Origin: Pseudomonadota bacterium
Lineage (GTDB): Bacteria > Pseudomonadota > Alphaproteobacteria > Rhizobiales > Methylopilaceae
Reading direction: 5' to 3'
Length of the DNA stretch: 21,577 bases
NCBI GenBank assembly: GCA_023430145.1
Contig: JAEZCD010000383.1
Location: 1 to 21,577 of the forward strand
Positions 6,773-13,979 of the stretch are shown here, piece after piece (within the stretch, counting starts at the first letter, position 1; each line of letters starts with the position of its first letter). Under the pieces are notes generated by a model that saw only the letters and a program-made list of their open reading frames with translations, was not told the origin of the DNA and ran no database searches. The translations under genes were made by a program, and so were the position numbers.

Positions 6773-6868
6773 CCGCTCGTCATCCTGCGTGAAAGCGCAG
6801 GATCCATCTTTCCGGCGAGACGCGGGAAAAAGATGGATCCTGCGGTCGAGCCGCAGGATGACGAGCGG
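6773..6868. repeat. nested palindromic intergenic repeat ('CGTCATCCTGCG' type)
   Basis: The outer arms CCGCTCGTCATCCTGCG (6773-6789) and CGCAGGATGACGAGCGG (6852-6868) are perfect 17-bp reverse complements. The inner arms CGCAGGATCCATCTTT (6796-6811) and AAAGATGGATCCTGCG (6829-6844) are perfect 16-bp reverse complements. The short GCAGGAT pieces can also form two side hairpins, so a cloverleaf is possible. A degenerate fragment (TCATCCTGCG, 6736-6745) lies just upstream and AGAATGACGG just downstream, suggesting repeated insertion or decay. It lies between the rpsA terminator and the stop of the dipeptidase gene. Confidence 0.8.
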
Positions 6869-6938
6869 ATGGGTCCGCGCAGAATGACGGGGCGGGGGCG
6901 GCTCTGCGTCGAGCGGCCATGGCCGATGTCCCGCGCCG

Positions 6939-8000
6939 CTACCCACCCCAGGTCCGGTCCAGCACGTCGAGCCAGTTGTCGAACAGGAGCCGCCGCAGCG
7001 TCGCCTCGTCGTAGTCGGCGCGTCGGAACGCCTCGACGAGGTTCTGCAGGCCGGCGGCCGAGCCGATGTCGGCCGGAATGACGGCGCCGTCGAAGTCCGA
7101 GCCGAGCCCGACATGCGCGACGCCGAGCTTTTCGATCAAATGATCGGCGTGACGGATCACGTCCTCGAGCGGCGTGTCGCGCAGCATGCGGCCGTCGGCG
7201 CGCAGGAAGCTGGCGGCGAAGTTGATGCCGACGATGCCGCGCCGCTCGCGGATCGCCGCGAGCTGCCGGTCGGTGAGGTTGCGGGCGCTCGGGCAGAGGG
7301 CGTGCGCGTTGGAGTGGCTGGCGATCAGCGGCGCATCGCTGATCGCCGCGACGTCCCAGAATCCCTGCTCGGTCATGTGCGACAGGTCGATGGCGATCCG
7401 CATCGCATTGCATTGGCGCACCAGCGCCTTGCCGGCGTCGGTGAGGCCGGGACCGCAATCGGGGCTGCCGGGAAAGCGCAGCGGCACGCCGTGGCCGAAG
7501 ATGTTGGCGCGGCTCCAGACCGGCCCGAGCGAGCGCAGGCCGGCTTGGTAAAAAATCTCCAGCATGGCGAAATCGGCGTCGATCGGCTCGGCGCCCTCGA
7601 AATGCAGCACGGCCGCGAGGGCGTTCTCACGCGTCGCCGTGCGGATGTCGGCGGCGCTGCGGCAGAGTCGAACGGCGCCCTCGGACTGGCGCACGATGCG
7701 GTGCAGCAGCGCCGCCATGCGCGCCGCCATCGCCTGCGAGTAGGTGAGCTCGATCTCCGCCGGCAGCGGAATGTCATAGGCCTCGCGGCGCATGATCTCG
7801 TCGATGTTCTGCAGGTCGCCCTCGCCGTTCGGCACGAAGACGGCGAACAGCCCGGCCCGCAGGCCGCCGGCCAGGGCGCGCGGCAGGTCGAGCTGCCCGG
7901 CGCCGTCGCCGTCGAGGAAGCTCGCCACGCCATTGTCGGGCTCGCCCTTCTTCAGAAGCCGCAGCAGCACGTCGTTGTGCCCGTCGAAGATCGGCAGCAT
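6939..8000 (-). CDS. membrane (renal) dipeptidase family metallopeptidase, M19
   Basis: M19 enzymes are amidohydrolase-fold zinc hydrolases that cleave dipeptides, including D-amino-acid-containing ones. The 353-aa product carries all metal-site elements: DGHND (His8, Asp10), the bridging Glu135 in LHFEGAE, His208 in IDLSHM, His229 in ASHSNAHAL and the GSDFDG motif (300-305). There is no signal peptide, so it is probably cytoplasmic. The ATG at 8000 gives MLPIFDGHNDVLLRL, where the family core begins; a GTG at 8027 would add nine residues. Neither start has a convincing Shine-Dalgarno. It is a single minus-strand gene between rpsA and sppA, flanked on each side by a palindromic repeat element. 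Substrate cannot be predicted; peptidoglycan peptide recycling is one possibility. Confidence 0.92.
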   Translation of the reverse strand: MLPIFDGHNDVLLRLLKKGEPDNGVASFLDGDGAGQLDLPRALAGGLRAGLFAVFVPNGEGDLQNIDEIMRREAYDIPLPAEIELTYSQAMAARMAALLHRIVRQSEGAVRLCRSAADIRTATRENALAAVLHFEGAEPIDADFAMLEIFYQAGLRSLGPVWSRANIFGHGVPLRFPGSPDCGPGLTDAGKALVRQCNAMRIAIDLSHMTEQGFWDVAAISDAPLIASHSNAHALCPSARNLTDRQLAAIRERRGIVGINFAASFLRADGRMLRDTPLEDVIRHADHLIEKLGVAHVGLGSDFDGAVIPADIGSAAGLQNLVEAFRRADYDEATLRRLLFDNWLDVLDRTWGG

Positions 8001-8076
8001 GGAGAGTCTCGTCGCCGGAGGAGTCACGACCCATGAGTAAGGCCGCGCCGCGCGCTCCGGAAGGGGTTGGCTCCGT

Positions 8077-8182
8077 CGTCATTGCGAGGAGCGCAGCGAC
8101 GAAGCAATCCAGCTCTTTGCCGCCGCAAGGCTGGATTGCTTCGCTTCGCTCGCAATGACGAGGCGCTCGGCTCGCAATGACG
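8077..8182. repeat. palindromic intergenic repeat ('GTCATTGCGAG' type) with partial second copy
   Basis: CGTCATTGCGAG (8077-8088) pairs with CTCGCAATGACG (8149-8160), and GAAGCAATCCAG (8101-8112) pairs with CTGGATTGCTTC (8131-8142), giving an interrupted long hairpin. A further CTCGCAATGACG lies at 8171-8182, so the right arm is duplicated. The motif is a widespread dispersed palindrome of unknown function in Proteobacteria. It fills most of the space between the divergent dipeptidase and sppA genes. Confidence 0.85.
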
Positions 8183-8276
8183 AGGTGGTGCGCGGCCCGA
8201 AGGCGCTTCGCCATAGTGCCGCCGGATCGGGTCTGCTAAAGGCTGCGCCAAGTCCGACAACCCTTCGCGAGTCCCC

Positions 8277-9257
8277 ATGTCCCTCGATCCCGACGCGATC
8301 GTCGACCGGCGCCGCCTCAGGCGCTCGCTGGCGTTCTGGCGCATCGGCGCCATCCTGCTCGTCGGCGTGCTGATCGCCGCCGGCGGCCTCTATTGGGTCG
8401 ACGACGGCCTGACGCCGCGCACGCGCCCGCATGTGGCGCGGGTCACCGTGTCGGGCATGATTCTGGACAATCGGCCGCGCATCGAGCTGCTCGAGGAGCT
8501 CGAGAAGAGCCATGCCCGCGCGGTGATGGTCGTCATCGACAGCCCGGGCGGCGGCGTCGCGGCTTCCGAGCGGCTCTACAATGCGCTGCGGCGGCTCGCC
8601 GAGAAGAAGCCGACCGTCGCGGTCTTCGGCTCACTGGCCGCCTCCGGCGGCTATCTCACCGCCCTCGGCGCCGAGCGCATCTTCACGCCGGAGACGGCGC
8701 TGACGGGCTCGATCGGCGTCCTCATCCAGTACCCGAACCTGCACGGCCTCCTGGAGAAGATCGGCGTCGACGTCGAGGCGATCAAATCCTCGCCGCTGAA
8801 AGCGTCGCCGAACGGCTTCGAGCCGACCAGCCCGGAGGCGCGCGCGGCACTGCAGTCCGTGGTCACCGACACCTACGACTGGTTCAAGGGCATCGTCGCC
8901 GAGCGCCGCAAGCTCGAGGGCGAGGCGCTCGCGAACGTGACCGACGGGCGGGTTTTCACCGGCCGTCAGGCGCTCGACCTGAAACTCGTCGACGCCATCG
9001 GCGGCGAGGAGGCCGCGCGCGACTGGCTGGCCAAGGAGAAGGGCGTTTCGAGCGATCTGCCGGTGCGCGACTGGAGGCCGAAGCGATCCGGCATCGGCGG
9101 CCTCCCCTTCGTCGACGCGGCGGTCGCGGCCGTCGCCCGCAGCCTCGGCCTCGGCGGCCTCGCCGAGCGCATAGCGGCCGGCGAAGGCCTGCCCGGAACG
9201 GGCCATCTCGGCCTTGACGGGCTCCTTGCCGTCTGGCACCCTGCGCTCGAAAAGTGA
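8277..9257 (+). CDS. sppA: signal peptide peptidase SppA, S49 family
   Basis: SppA is a membrane-anchored serine protease that degrades cleaved signal peptides at the periplasmic face of the inner membrane. The 326-aa product has a basic N-terminus (RRRLRR), one membrane segment at about residues 21-41 and a single S49 domain of the short, bacterial homotetramer-type architecture. The nucleophile is Ser123 in GSLAASGGYL. The general base is most likely Lys175 in IKSSPLKASP, 52 residues later, the same separation as in Bacillus SppA. The DSPGGGVAASERLY and LTGSIGVLIQYP blocks are typical. The ATG at 8277 has only a weak upstream purine stretch. ihfB follows after a 76-bp gap, as in related genomes. 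Confidence 0.94.
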   Translation: MSLDPDAIVDRRRLRRSLAFWRIGAILLVGVLIAAGGLYWVDDGLTPRTRPHVARVTVSGMILDNRPRIELLEELEKSHARAVMVVIDSPGGGVAASERLYNALRRLAEKKPTVAVFGSLAASGGYLTALGAERIFTPETALTGSIGVLIQYPNLHGLLEKIGVDVEAIKSSPLKASPNGFEPTSPEARAALQSVVTDTYDWFKGIVAERRKLEGEALANVTDGRVFTGRQALDLKLVDAIGGEEAARDWLAKEKGVSSDLPVRDWRPKRSGIGGLPFVDAAVAAVARSLGLGGLAERIAAGEGLPGTGHLGLDGLLAVWHPALEK

Positions 9258-9333
9258 GTTCCCACCAAGGGTTTAAAGAATAATCCGCCCCGGTCGGCGC
9301 GTTTTCGCGGCGGGCGGTCAGGGGGCGTTTTTG

Positions 9334-9636
9334 ATGATCAAGTCCGAGCTCGTCGCGCGCGTCGCGGCGGCTAATCCGCATCTCTATCAGCGCGACGTCG
9401 AGAATATCGTCAACGCCATCCTGGAAGAGATCGTCGCCGCGCTGTCGCGGCGTGACCGTGTCGAATTGCGCGGCTTCGGCGCCTTCTCGGTGAAGGAGCG
9501 GCCGGCGCGCGTCGGCCGCAATCCGCGCACCGGCGAGAACGTCGACGTCGCCGGGAAGGCCGTGCCGTTCTTCAAGACCGGCAAGGAAATGCGGATGCGC
9601 CTCAACAAGGGCGTCGACGATGAAGCGAGTGGGTAG
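9334..9636 (+). CDS. ihfB: integration host factor subunit beta
   Basis: IHF-beta pairs with IHF-alpha to bend DNA at specific sites, affecting nucleoid structure, recombination and sigma54 promoters. The 100-aa product shows the DNABII pattern: an N-terminal helical dimerisation part (MIKSELVARVAAANPHLYQR), the GFGAFSVKERPAR strand and the RNPRTGE tip whose proline intercalates into DNA. The ending KAVPFFKTGKEMRMRLN is typical of the family. The ATG at 9334 follows GGGGG (9321-9325) with 8-bp spacing; the TTG immediately before it is less likely. The TAG stop is followed directly by the lapA ATG. Confidence 0.95.
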   Translation: MIKSELVARVAAANPHLYQRDVENIVNAILEEIVAALSRRDRVELRGFGAFSVKERPARVGRNPRTGENVDVAGKAVPFFKTGKEMRMRLNKGVDDEASG

Positions 9637-9975
9637 ATGCGGCGTTTCCTCGCTCTTCTGATCCTCGTCCCGGTGACGGCGGTGCTGGTCCTGCTGGCGG
9701 TCGCCAACCGTGCGCCGGTCACGTTGTCGCTCGACCCGTTCAATCCGGATGCGCCGGCCTGGTCGGTATCGCTGCCGCTGTTCATCGTCATTCTCGCCGC
9801 GGCGATCGTCGGCGTGCTCGTCGGCGGCGTCGCCGCGTGGCTGCGCCAGGGCCGCTACCGGCGCGAGGCGCGGGTCCGGCGGACCGAGGTGGCGCGGCTC
9901 GAGGCCGAGGCCGAGCGGCTGCGCCGCAGCGCCGAGCCGCAGCGCCTCTCGCTGCCGGCGGTCCGTACGCGCTGA
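9637..9975 (+). CDS. lapA: LapA family (DUF1049) inner membrane protein
   Basis: The 112-aa product has two membrane segments, about residues 4-24 and 46-68, separated by a short loop with ANRAPVTLSLDPF, followed by a cytoplasmic tail rich in Arg and Glu that probably forms a coiled coil (about 70-100). This is the DUF1049 / LapA layout. In E. coli LapA acts with LapB in assembling and regulating lipopolysaccharide synthesis; no lapB is visible here. Its ATG directly abuts the ihfB stop, and its TGA overlaps the next ATG by one base, so translation is chained through three genes. The ihfB-lapA order is common in Hyphomicrobiales. Confidence 0.85.
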   Translation: MRRFLALLILVPVTAVLVLLAVANRAPVTLSLDPFNPDAPAWSVSLPLFIVILAAAIVGVLVGGVAAWLRQGRYRREARVRRTEVARLEAEAERLRRSAEPQRLSLPAVRTR

Positions 9976-10973
9976 TGCGGCTCGTCGGCGCTGATGCGAT
10001 CGACGCCGTCCTGAGCTTCCCGGCCCTGATCGACGCGCTCGCCGCCGCCTTCCGGGGCGACTGGACGGCGCCGCCGCGGCACCATCACACGGTCGCCGGC
10101 GGCACGGACCCCGACGCCACGCTGCTGCTGATGCCGGCGTGGACCGACGATGCGCCCGGCGCCGGCTTCGTCGGCACCAAGATCGTCTCGGTCTTCCCCG
10201 GCAATTCCGCCCGCCGCCTGCCGGCCGTGAGCGGCCTCTACCTCCTGCTCGACGGCGCCACCGGCGCCCCTGTCCTGGTCCTCGATGGCAGCCGGCTGAC
10301 GCTGTGGCGAACCGCCGCGGCCTCGGCGCTCGCCGCCAGCCGCCTCGCCCGCGCCGATTCGAGCCGCATGGTGATGGTCGGCGCCGGAGCGCTGGCGCCG
10401 TTTTTGGTCCGCGCGCATGCGAGCGTGCGGCCGATCCGCGAGGTGCTGGTCTGGAACCGGACGGTCGCGGCGGCGGTCAGGGTCGCGGCCGAGCTGAGTA
10501 CGGATGGCTTGCAGGCGTCTGCCACCGACGACCTCGAAGCGGCGGTGCGCGGCGCCGACCTCGTCTCCTGCGCCACCCTGTCGCCGACCCCGGTGGTGCA
10601 CGGCGCCTGGCTGCGGCCGGGCTGCCATCTCGACCTCGTCGGCGCTTTCACGCCGAAGACACGCGAGGCCGACGACGAGGCGGTGCGGCGGGCGAGCGTG
10701 TTCGTCGACACGCGCGCCGGCGGCCTCACGGAGGCCGGCGACATCGTGTTGCCGCTGGCGAGCGGCGTCATCGGCCGCGACCATGTCCGCGGCGATCTGT
10801 TCGATCTCTGCCGCGGCACCGTGCCTGGCAGGACCAGCGCGAACGAGATCACGCTCTTCAAGTCCGTCGGGACGGCGCTCGAGGACCTCGCCGCCGCGAT
10901 CCTCGTCTCTCAGGCGGGCTGCTTCTCCGCCGAAGCCTCGGCGGAGTGCGACGGGCCGGCCTCGGTCTCCTGA
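9975..10973 (+). CDS. ornithine cyclodeaminase/mu-crystallin family protein, probable ketimine reductase
   Basis: The 332-aa product belongs to the OCD/mu-crystallin superfamily. It shows GTKIVSVFPGN, the LTLWRTAAASALAASRLAR helix, a Rossmann loop VGAGALAPF (about residue 136) and HLDLVGAFTPKTREADDEAV. The GGDxPGKxE context that carries the catalytic Asp of true ornithine cyclodeaminase is replaced by VGAFTPKTRE. Together with FVDTRAGGLTEAGD and ITLFKSVGTALEDLAAA, this fits delta1-pyrroline-2-carboxylate / delta1-piperideine-2-carboxylate reductases (LhpI-like) better; they act in hydroxyproline or D-lysine breakdown. That choice is inference. The ATG overlaps the lapA stop by one base; a longer upstream frame only repeats lapA in another phase. 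The last 64 bp overlap the convergent sulfotransferase gene, giving an unusual tail, CFSAEASAECDGPASVS. Confidence 0.82.
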   Translation: MRLVGADAIDAVLSFPALIDALAAAFRGDWTAPPRHHHTVAGGTDPDATLLLMPAWTDDAPGAGFVGTKIVSVFPGNSARRLPAVSGLYLLLDGATGAPVLVLDGSRLTLWRTAAASALAASRLARADSSRMVMVGAGALAPFLVRAHASVRPIREVLVWNRTVAAAVRVAAELSTDGLQASATDDLEAAVRGADLVSCATLSPTPVVHGAWLRPGCHLDLVGAFTPKTREADDEAVRRASVFVDTRAGGLTEAGDIVLPLASGVIGRDHVRGDLFDLCRGTVPGRTSANEITLFKSVGTALEDLAAAILVSQAGCFSAEASAECDGPASVS

Positions 10974-12544
10974 CGCTCCGGGCTCGGCGCCGGAGCGTGA
11001 TCCGTGGCCGAAGCGGCGGCGGCTGCGGCGGCGGCCTCCCGGGCTCTGCGCTCCTTGCGGCGACGGCGGCGGTCCTCGAGCGATTCGGCCGCCGGCACGA
11101 AAGGCGGTGTCGCTCCGACGGCGGTCGCCTGTTCGGTCAGCGGCTGCGGCGCGGCGGCCGGGGCGATGGGGGCCCGGGCCGGGCGGCTTTCCGGCTCGTC
11201 CGTATCGAGGCGCGGCGAAAGAATCCGATCCCGCGCGTCGCGTGGCCGCACCGGCACCCCCCGCTTCGCCCGCCGCTCCTGACGTCCGGCGAGGCGCCGC
11301 AATCGCCGCGCGCCGCGCGCCTGCTGGCCCTCGGCGTCGAGCGGCCCGCAAATCCTGAGCAGCCGGGCGAACAGGCGGAACCGCTCCTCCTCGGCCGGCT
11401 CCATCGCGACCGCCGAAGGTGGCGCGCCCGCCGGCGTCCGCAAGAGAACGGCGGCGCGCGAGACCGTCTCGCCGTCGAGCCGGTCGGCGTGCTCGGAGGC
11501 GTAGCGCCGCAACAGCTCCAGCAGCCGCTCGCCATCGGCGTCGAGAGGCGTCTCGGGCAGCCCGTCCGCCGCTTCCGCTTCCGGAAGAATGGCGCCGAGG
11601 TCACCGATCATCTCGAGGGTTCGGCTGATCGTCTCGAACGGCGTCGTTCCGCCGTCGTCCTGAAGGGTCCCGGGCGCGAGCAGCAGCGCCGCTTCCCGCT
11701 CCGTGAGGTAGTCCCTCGCCAGCGCCTCGGTGTCGCGGCGCGAGGCCTCGCTGATGCGCGCAGCAAGCTCCGCCGACATGTTCAGGCGCGGTCCCTTCGG
11801 CAGATTGCGCAGTTGGTTGCGCACCGTCTCGACGAATCCGGTGCCGAACTGCTCCGGGTATTCCGTGCAGAGCCGCTGTGAGAAGCACAGAATCTCGATC
11901 GAGGCCCGATCGAGGCTTTCGCGCGCCTCGCCGTTTCCGGCCGGCGGCGGCGGCATCTCCTCCACCGGGATGCCGATCCAATCCAAAAAGTCCTCGGCCG
12001 GGCCGCCCTTCAGCGTCTGGCGGTGGAACAGCCGGCAATGCACGGCATCCTCGCCGAAGACGCTCCTCCAGTTGTCCAGTCTGGTGCTGTCCTGGAAGTA
12101 CTCCTTGCCCGTCACCCGGTTGATGAAGGTCTCGAGCGACCAGGCGATCTCGCCCGTCCGCACCCGCTGCTGGTAGCGGCTCAGCGTGTGCTCGTCGGGT
12201 CGGCGGACATAGGCATAGATCCGAGGCTTGCGGCCCGACGCCACGAGAAAGGAGTGCATCGCCTGAATGACATCGCGGCGGTTACTGAACAGGTTCTCAT
12301 TGGAGACGATGACGACCGGGCTGTCGCTGGCGAGCTCCTCCTGGAAGCGCCGGAGCTTGGCCGCATCCTCCGCGTCGAGCTGCTTGGACGTGAACAATGT
12401 CTTCAGGTAGCGCGCCTTGCCACCGCCGAAGGCCTCGGAGAAGAGGAAGCCGCGGCTCTTGAGCTCGGGACGCAAGGCGGAGAGGCGACGCTGGATCGCC
12501 GTGCTGCCGGTCTTCTGCTTACCAATGTGAAGAACAACGTCCAA
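10910..12544 (-). CDS. sulfotransferase-like protein, paralogue 1 (with long disordered C-terminal tail)
   Basis: The 544-aa product starts MDVVLHIGKQKTGSTAIQ, which contains the KTGST loop expected to hold the 5'-phosphosulfate of PAPS. SNENLFSN (81-88) and YVRRPDEHTLSRYQQRVRT (112-130) follow; the Arg and Ser of the latter fit the 3'-phosphate site. These features indicate a PAPS-dependent sulfotransferase fold; the acceptor is unknown and catalysis is not proven. After about residue 400 the protein becomes Arg-rich, then Pro/Ala-rich with a run of alanines, and is probably disordered. TTG at 12544 is chosen because GGAG lies 8 bp upstream and the paralogues start the same way; the open frame upstream is unrelated. 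It is the last of three tandem copies and overlaps the reductase gene tail-to-tail by 64 bp. Confidence 0.75.
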   Translation of the reverse strand: MDVVLHIGKQKTGSTAIQRRLSALRPELKSRGFLFSEAFGGGKARYLKTLFTSKQLDAEDAAKLRRFQEELASDSPVVIVSNENLFSNRRDVIQAMHSFLVASGRKPRIYAYVRRPDEHTLSRYQQRVRTGEIAWSLETFINRVTGKEYFQDSTRLDNWRSVFGEDAVHCRLFHRQTLKGGPAEDFLDWIGIPVEEMPPPPAGNGEARESLDRASIEILCFSQRLCTEYPEQFGTGFVETVRNQLRNLPKGPRLNMSAELAARISEASRRDTEALARDYLTEREAALLLAPGTLQDDGGTTPFETISRTLEMIGDLGAILPEAEAADGLPETPLDADGERLLELLRRYASEHADRLDGETVSRAAVLLRTPAGAPPSAVAMEPAEEERFRLFARLLRICGPLDAEGQQARGARRLRRLAGRQERRAKRGVPVRPRDARDRILSPRLDTDEPESRPARAPIAPAAAPQPLTEQATAVGATPPFVPAAESLEDRRRRRKERRAREAAAAAAAASATDHAPAPSPERQETEAGPSHSAEASAEKQPA

Positions 12545-12591
12545 TGATTGCACTCCGAACGAGGAGGTGACTCTCTGGGCGAGAGGAGCGG

Positions 12592-13944
12592 CTACGCGGA
12601 GAAGCGCCTCGGCCGGCTGCGAATCTTCGCCTCGCGTGCCACGCGCTTCGCGGTCCTGTTCGAGCTCCGCACAAATTGCCACGCGGCGCGCAGGTACCTC
12701 CATATGGGAATATAGTCGAACTGCATCATGAGTCGACGGAATGGCCGATAGGGGTCCGAAGCCTCCCCGGCTGCGGCCGGGGCGCTCGGTTGCGCCGATT
12801 CGGCGGAGAGCCCGGCACGTCGCTTCGCGGCCTCGAGCTGGGCAAGCGCATCGCGCGCGAACTTCCGCGCCCGGGCCGATTCGCCCGAATATCCCGCCAG
12901 CGCGGCCTGCAGCACCGTGTCCGCAATCTCGTCGGGCGCGACGCCCGGCGGGATGGGGCGCACGCGAATGCCGCCGAATCGGCCGCGGCGCGCCAGCGCC
13001 TCGATGGTCCTTGCGATGACTGCGCCCGTCCCGACGACGGCGGGCGCGGCGCCGGGGACCGGCGGAGCGAGGAGCAGCTCCGCCTCGCCGGCGGGAAGAT
13101 AGTCGCGCGCCAGCCGCTCGCACTCGGGGATGCTCGCTCGCCAAATTCGCATCGCCTGCTCGTGCGAAAGGCGCAAGCGCTCGTCCGTATTGAGATAGCG
13201 CAGGTGGTGTCGGAAGCTATAGAACAGCTTTTCGTCGAAATTCGTCGGGCTCTCGCTCATATATCGCCGCAGGTTGCGGAGAACTGCGACGCCCACCGGA
13301 TCGTAGCTCTCTTTGCGAGGGTCCATTTTCGGCAGGACGAGGCCTTCCTCCGATAGGCGTGTCCAGTCGATGAAGTCGACAAACGGATCGGTCTTGAGCA
13401 CGGATCGATGAAACACACGAGCATGGATCGCACCTTTGCCGAATATTCCAGCCCAACGATCCAAATGGGATGCGTAGTCATAATATCCAGCGACGATACA
13501 CCGCTGGATGAACGCGGAGATTGACAAGGCTGAGCCGCCAGTGCGCACGCGTTGTTGGTACAGGCTGACAACATGCTCGTCGGGCCGGCGGAAATAGCAG
13601 TAGACCTGCGGCGTGCCACCATGCCGGTCGACCAGTGCGGCTACCGATCGAATCGTCGACGCATCAGAATCGCACAAATTCTCGTTCGAGATGATGAGAC
13701 GTCGCCACTTGCCATTAGGGCGGCTCGTCAGCTCCTTCTCGAATGCGGCCGTCACCTGGTCCGCACGGTCCGTGAGACGCCGACCAGTGGTGAAGATATC
13801 TCTGATGTACTTAGCCTTGTTCTTGCCGAGCGTCGCAGGATAAAGGATGTCTTGCGCAGCAAGTTGCCCACGAATTGCGATAAGCCCGAGCTGAATCGTA
13901 GTGCTGCCGGTCTTCTGTCGACCGATATGGATCGTGACGTCCAA
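12592..13944 (-). CDS. sulfotransferase-like protein, paralogue 2
   Basis: The 450-aa product begins MDVTIHIGRQKTGSTTIQ and has LIISNENL (83-90) and YCYFRRPDEHVVSLYQQRVR (115-134), then TGG, nearly identical to paralogue 3. The later blocks ECERLARDYLPAGEAELLLA and DPYRPFRRLMMQF also match paralogue 3, and the C-terminus is strongly basic. The putative 5'- and 3'-PAPS-binding residues are present; the acceptor is unknown. The only plausible start is TTG at 13944, with GAGGAG 2 bp before it, a tight spacing. The 5' half is clearly lower in GC than the flanking copies (27 of 60 bases at 13441-13500), so it may have a different history. Gaps to paralogues 3 and 1 are 35 and 47 bp, so the three likely form one transcript. 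Confidence 0.75.
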   Translation of the reverse strand: MDVTIHIGRQKTGSTTIQLGLIAIRGQLAAQDILYPATLGKNKAKYIRDIFTTGRRLTDRADQVTAAFEKELTSRPNGKWRRLIISNENLCDSDASTIRSVAALVDRHGGTPQVYCYFRRPDEHVVSLYQQRVRTGGSALSISAFIQRCIVAGYYDYASHLDRWAGIFGKGAIHARVFHRSVLKTDPFVDFIDWTRLSEEGLVLPKMDPRKESYDPVGVAVLRNLRRYMSESPTNFDEKLFYSFRHHLRYLNTDERLRLSHEQAMRIWRASIPECERLARDYLPAGEAELLLAPPVPGAAPAVVGTGAVIARTIEALARRGRFGGIRVRPIPPGVAPDEIADTVLQAALAGYSGESARARKFARDALAQLEAAKRRAGLSAESAQPSAPAAAGEASDPYRPFRRLMMQFDYIPIWRYLRAAWQFVRSSNRTAKRVAREAKIRSRPRRFSA

Positions 13945-13979
13945 GGCTCCTCTACCCCGAGCGCTCGCGAGAACGGCTT

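Noticed and set aside
12545..13144. Extension of sulfotransferase 1 by 200 codons to 13144.
   Set aside because: It overlaps the 3' half of sulfotransferase 2 in another frame, and the family N-terminus MDVVLHIG starts exactly at the TTG at 12544.
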